This document shows, in pieces, positions 61,485 through 64,000 of a stretch of 64,000 bases of DNA. Made by a program: the position numbers and the translations under genes. The notes below the pieces were generated by a model. That model did no database searches. It worked only from the letters and a program-made list of their open reading frames with translations, and was not told where the DNA came from. Source of the stretch: DASXUX01 sp036504595 (GTDB lineage: Bacteria > Planctomycetota > SZUA-567 > H5-PLA8); assembly GCA_036504595.1 (NCBI GenBank), contig DASXUX010000042.1, forward strand, positions 1 to 64,000, given 5' to 3'. The first letter of the stretch is position 1. Every line of letters begins with the position of its first letter.

Positions 61485-62105
61485 TTACGGAATCAGCTTC
61501 GAAACCGCAATCCGCCCCACCTCGCGGCGATCAAGAACGACCGGCACGCTATCGCCCGGCGCGAAGTCCTGACGTTTGCGGTAATCGGGCTTCTTCGCAG
61601 GCCCAGTCGGCTCGCTATAGACTTCAACACGCCGGTTCTTAAGGTTGACGATCCAATAGAAGGCAACACCGCCTTCAGCATAGATGCGCTTCTTGAGCCC
61701 CTTGTCGCGATACAGCGACGCCTCGGCGATTTCGATGACCAGAACCACCTCGCTATCCGTTGGATCGCGCCGCTGCTTCAGAAACTCCTCTTGCGTCCCG
61801 CGGGCGACCGCAATGTCCGGCTCTGGAACGCTACTGCCAATCGTGACCGGGTTCTGGCCGAAAACGGACCAGCCTGCGGGCAGGATATTCGGGAGGAGCG
61901 CATGCAAGTATTCGTTCGCGTATATGTGTGGCCGATGTTTTGTCATCTTGGGCACCACCCAGCCATCCAGCAACTCGACGTTATCATCTTCGTCGATGAT
62001 GCCGTGCTTAACCATCTCGTAGTACTGCTCAACGGTAAACCGCGAGACAGGCTCCGGCGGTATTCCGGGCCGAAAACGTGGTCGTTCCAGCACTGCAGGT
62101 GGCAT
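61485..62105 (-). CDS. Uma2 family (DUF820) PD-(D/E)XK nuclease
   Basis: A 206-residue restriction-like fold protein. The active-site elements PEPDIAVA, VLVIEIAEAS and the lysine in YRDKGLKKRIYAEGGV are the Uma2 signature, with FYWIVNL after them. The ATG at 62,105 with GGAGG seven bases upstream is the start. Uma2 proteins are heavily amplified in planctomycetes and cyanobacteria, and some are linked to mobile elements; their role is uncertain. It has its own candidate promoter and sits between the ACP and flavoprotein genes, apparently inserted into the biosynthetic cluster. Confidence 0.88.
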   Translation of the reverse strand: MPPAVLERPRFRPGIPPEPVSRFTVEQYYEMVKHGIIDEDDNVELLDGWVVPKMTKHRPHIYANEYLHALLPNILPAGWSVFGQNPVTIGSSVPEPDIAVARGTQEEFLKQRRDPTDSEVVLVIEIAEASLYRDKGLKKRIYAEGGVAFYWIVNLKNRRVEVYSEPTGPAKKPDYRKRQDFAPGDSVPVVLDRREVGRIAVSKLIP

Positions 62106-62132
62106 GGCGCTACCTCCGCTCTTTACGCCATC

Positions 62133-62161
62133 AGTATAACACATCGGGAAGCAGCGTTCAC
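62133..62161 (-). promoter_or_regulatory. Candidate promoter for the Uma2 gene
   Basis: On the minus strand GTGAAC, a 17-bp spacer and TATACT lie at the ACP stop codon, about 30 bp upstream of the Uma2 ATG. The -10 matches well, the -35 poorly. Confidence 0.35.
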
Positions 62162-62409
62162 TTCGCCTTCAGCGCCGGCTCCAGATAGTCCACGCAGGAA
62201 TCCAGCGTCGCCAACTTGCCATAATCGGCTTCGGGCACTTCAACGTTATAACGCTTGCGGAGTTCCATGATGATGTCGAGGAAGTCCATGCTGTCCAGTT
62301 CGATCTGCTCCCGCAGACGCAACTCGCCCTTTACGCTGCTCAGATCCTCGTCCGGCGCGATATCATGGATGATGTCGAGGATCGCCGTCCGGATTTCTTC
62401 TCGTGTCAT
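62158..62409 (-). CDS. Acyl carrier protein
   Basis: An 83-residue acyl carrier. The phosphopantetheine serine is Ser40 in IELDSMDFLDII, the usual DSM/L motif. The helical pattern and acidity fit an ACP. It carries the growing chain for the cluster enzymes. It lies just downstream of the ketosynthase, separated by a 110-bp repeat-containing gap. It is probably cluster-specific rather than the housekeeping AcpP. Confidence 0.92.
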   Translation of the reverse strand: MTREEIRTAILDIIHDIAPDEDLSSVKGELRLREQIELDSMDFLDIIMELRKRYNVEVPEADYGKLATLDSCVDYLEPALKAK

Positions 62410-62423
62410 GAACTTCCCTCTTA

Positions 62424-62519
62424 AAACAGTCTGGAGTCTGAAGTCTGCGAGTCTGGCGTCCAGTGTCTGCGAGCTTCTAAGCTGCTAGACTCCAGGCTCC
62501 AGACTTCCAGACTCCAGAC
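62424..62519. repeat. Inverted arms of AGTCTGG tandem repeats
   Basis: AGTCTGGAGTCTGAAGTCTG-type units on the left, and the complementary CCAGACTCCAGACTT-type on the right, fill the gap between ACP and ketosynthase. It is a long potential hairpin inside the operon. Confidence 0.7.
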
Positions 62520-63761
62520 TCATTTCACAAAGCGCTTCACCACGACCGCCGAGTTGATTCCCAGCATGCCGGAAGAATTGTTAAGGATGTAGTCCACCTT
62601 GTCAATCGGCTTGGGCTGATTCAGCACCAGGCCCCGCAACTCGCACTCCGGATCGATGTGCTCCACGTTGATCGTGGGATGAACAATGTGATCGTTGAAC
62701 GACGGCAAGTTGCCCGTCAGTTCCAGCGCGCCCGCTCCGCCCATCGCGTGCCCGATGAAGCTCTTGGTATTGTTGATGTGCACGCCTGGATAATCGCCGA
62801 ATACACTGCGAACCGCGTGGCACTCCTGGATGTCGCCCTGCTTCGTTCCCGTCGCGTGCGTGTTGATGATGTCGATATCGCCCGGCCCAATGCCCGCTTT
62901 CTTCAGTGCCGCCAGCATGCACTCCGCCTGGCGCTGAGCGTTCGGGAGCACAAAATCGCTGGCGTCGGAGTTAATCGCGTAGCCCGCGATCTCGCCGTAA
63001 ATCCTGGCGCCGCGCGCAAGCGCATCGTCCAGGCGCTCCAGCGTGTAGAGGCACCCGCCTTCGCTCACCACGATGCCGTTGCGATCGCGATCGAAGGGCC
63101 GCGATGCCTTTGCCGGATCGGCATGGCTCGCCAAAGCGCCTTGCGCCTTAAAACTTGCAAAAATGCCGAAGGTGTGAATGCTTTCGGAGACACCGCCGGC
63201 GAAGGCCAGATCGACCTCGCCCAGCCGCAGCATTTGCAGACCCTGAATAAAGCCAATGTTCCCGGCCGCACACGCAGCGCCCAGCGTGTAATGCGGCCCG
63301 GTGATGTTCATGTTCAACGTCACTTCGCCGGCTGGGTTGTTGGCGACGGTTCGGGGGTTGTGGTGGTGCGACCAGAACTTGACGTCGTAGTTGTACTCTT
63401 TGATCCCCGCGATTTCGTTTTCCGTCTCGACGTTGCCGTGTTCCGTCACGCCCACGTAAACACCGACACGCGAACGGTCCACTTGGCTGAAATCGATGCC
63501 GCTGTCCGCTAAGGCCTGATTGGCGCAGTAGATGGCCACCGAACCGGCCCGCGTTCCGCGGCGCAGCTCTTTCTTCTTCTGGTACTTCAGTTCGTCGAAA
63601 TCACAGACCCCCGCGAGCACCTCGCCCATGTAACGGGTGGTCATCTTTCGCACGCCCGAGCGACCCGAGAGCAAGGCCGCGCGAAACGTCGCCAAGTCGT
63701 TGCCATTGGGGGCGGTCAAGCCAATCCCCGTGATGACGATGCGGGCAGACAAATTCCCCAC
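62520..63761 (-). CDS. Beta-ketoacyl-ACP synthase (KS, FabF-like)
   Basis: A 413-residue condensing enzyme, the first gene of the cluster. The thiolase-fold catalytic cysteine is in TLGAACAAGNIGFIQG (about residue 165), and the two histidines are in THATGTKQGD (about 302) and SFIGHAMGGAG (about 340). VITGIGLTAPNG opens the fold. The C-terminal QPKPIDKVDYILNNSSG is typical. The start is a GTG, with GGAG about 10 bases upstream; a TTG three codons later is possible. It condenses malonyl-ACP with an acyl-ACP. Its position beside an ACP supports a dedicated pathway. Confidence 0.92.
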   Translation of the reverse strand: MGNLSARIVITGIGLTAPNGNDLATFRAALLSGRSGVRKMTTRYMGEVLAGVCDFDELKYQKKKELRRGTRAGSVAIYCANQALADSGIDFSQVDRSRVGVYVGVTEHGNVETENEIAGIKEYNYDVKFWSHHHNPRTVANNPAGEVTLNMNITGPHYTLGAACAAGNIGFIQGLQMLRLGEVDLAFAGGVSESIHTFGIFASFKAQGALASHADPAKASRPFDRDRNGIVVSEGGCLYTLERLDDALARGARIYGEIAGYAINSDASDFVLPNAQRQAECMLAALKKAGIGPGDIDIINTHATGTKQGDIQECHAVRSVFGDYPGVHINNTKSFIGHAMGGAGALELTGNLPSFNDHIVHPTINVEHIDPECELRGLVLNQPKPIDKVDYILNNSSGMLGINSAVVVKRFVK

Positions 63762-63908
63762 GCTTTATGTACTCCGTGCAGTTCCGCGCGTCCGGGCTCA
63801 CGTCGCCAGGATCGCATCCGAAAACAGGGAGATCAATGTAATAGGGAGAGGGGGATTTGTGGAGTGCGGAATGCGTTCGACGATATTCGACATAACTCCA
63901 TTGAGAGC

Positions 63909-63944
63909 CGAAAAGTACCGAGTCTTAACCCGGTACTTGTTCGG
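63909..63944. terminator. Hairpin between the response regulator and the cluster
   Basis: An interrupted stem of CCGAA/TTCGG and AGTACCG/CGGTACT around a 10-nt loop. It includes the stop codon of the right-edge gene and is followed by TTTTCGG on the minus strand, so it may terminate that gene's transcript before the cluster. On the plus strand a second GCCCG/CGGGC hairpin follows at 63,944. Confidence 0.5.
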
Positions 63945-64000
63945 CCCGCTGACGGGCTTTCTGAACCCAGGTCAGTAAGGTGGAAAGCTCAATGGGCTTG
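63925..64000 (-). CDS. Response regulator, C-terminal end (partial)
   Basis: The last 24 codons of a gene that continues beyond the right edge. They read KPIELSTLLTWVQKARQRAE then QVPG and a TAA stop. The KPI followed by a leucine-rich helix is the usual end of a CheY-like receiver domain (the conserved Lys-Pro and last helix). Only the tail is visible, so the output domain, if any, and the full function are unknown. Confidence 0.5.
   Translation of the reverse strand, partial: KPIELSTLLTWVQKARQRAEQVPG

Noticed and set aside
1..64000. tRNA, rRNA, prophage or complete insertion sequence
   Set aside because: No tRNA cloverleaf, rRNA sequence, integrase, transposase or phage structural gene was recognised anywhere in the window.

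Overview
The window looks like chromosome from a GC-rich, Gram-negative-type bacterium of the PVC group, most likely a planctomycete-like lineage. The evidence is the combination of an HzsA-type cytochrome-like protein, a DUF1080 protein, a Cys-type sulfatase, a VCBS/FG-GAP protein, two OprO/P-like porins, a Uma2 nuclease, and a fatty-acid-synthase-like cluster with two phytoene-desaturase-like flavoproteins. This assignment is an inference from gene content; no rRNA or tRNA is present to confirm it. About 50 protein genes are supported. Many intergenic gaps carry short 7-8 bp tandem repeats, often as two inverted arms, and several palindromic repeats recur, some inside coding regions.

Layout. 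0.2-7.1 kb (mostly minus): ribonuclease Y with a structured, possibly RNA-coding leader, a YkgJ-like protein overlapping phosphatidylserine synthase, an MsbA-type ABC exporter and a glycosyltransferase. 7.4-13.9 kb: VCBS protein, a MITE-like inverted repeat, UvrD/PcrA helicase and a large HzsA-like secreted protein with an in-frame block of repeats. 13.9-16.8 kb is the accessory region: a C-terminal remnant resembling a DNA methyltransferase, three overlapping AT-richer genes headed by a TIGR04255 protein, a small minus-strand reading frame, and a regular array of seven degenerate 21-nt repeats about 80 bp apart. 16.8-24.4 kb: clpS, then envelope polysaccharide genes (wecB/wecC divergent pair, a WbaP-type initiating transferase, a glycosyltransferase, an O-antigen ligase-like protein). 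24.6-31.7 kb: sulfatase, hydrolase, DUF1638, DUF1080 and a two-gene ABC transporter. 31.7-37.3 kb (minus): Kef-type antiporter, K+ channel, anmK, bioA. 37.5-41.6 kb: small Cys-rich lipoprotein-like protein, parvulin PPIase, and a five-PAS diguanylate cyclase.

41.9-47.1 kb is the elongasome operon mreC-mreD-mrdA(PBP2)-rodA, which implies a peptidoglycan wall built by rod-type synthesis. 47.1-56.4 kb: isochorismatase-like hydrolase, a class C-like group II intron remnant just behind a terminator, two divergent paralogous porins, a prenyltransferase-fold protein, an ECF-like sigma factor, an outer-membrane beta-barrel-like protein and TonB.

56.4-63.8 kb (minus) is a compact biosynthetic cluster: ketosynthase, acyl carrier protein, two CrtI-like FAD oxidoreductases, ketoreductase, dehydratase and an enoyl-reductase-like protein that lacks one FabI tyrosine. 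It is interrupted by a Uma2 nuclease with its own candidate promoter. The parts needed to extend, reduce and dehydrate an ACP-bound chain are all present, and the two flavoproteins suggest desaturation or isomerisation of the chain, so a polyene or unusual (ladderane-like) lipid is a reasonable hypothesis. The right edge holds the end of a response-regulator gene. The strongest candidates for an undescribed system are this cluster, the 21-nt repeat array, and the three-gene TIGR04255 cassette.
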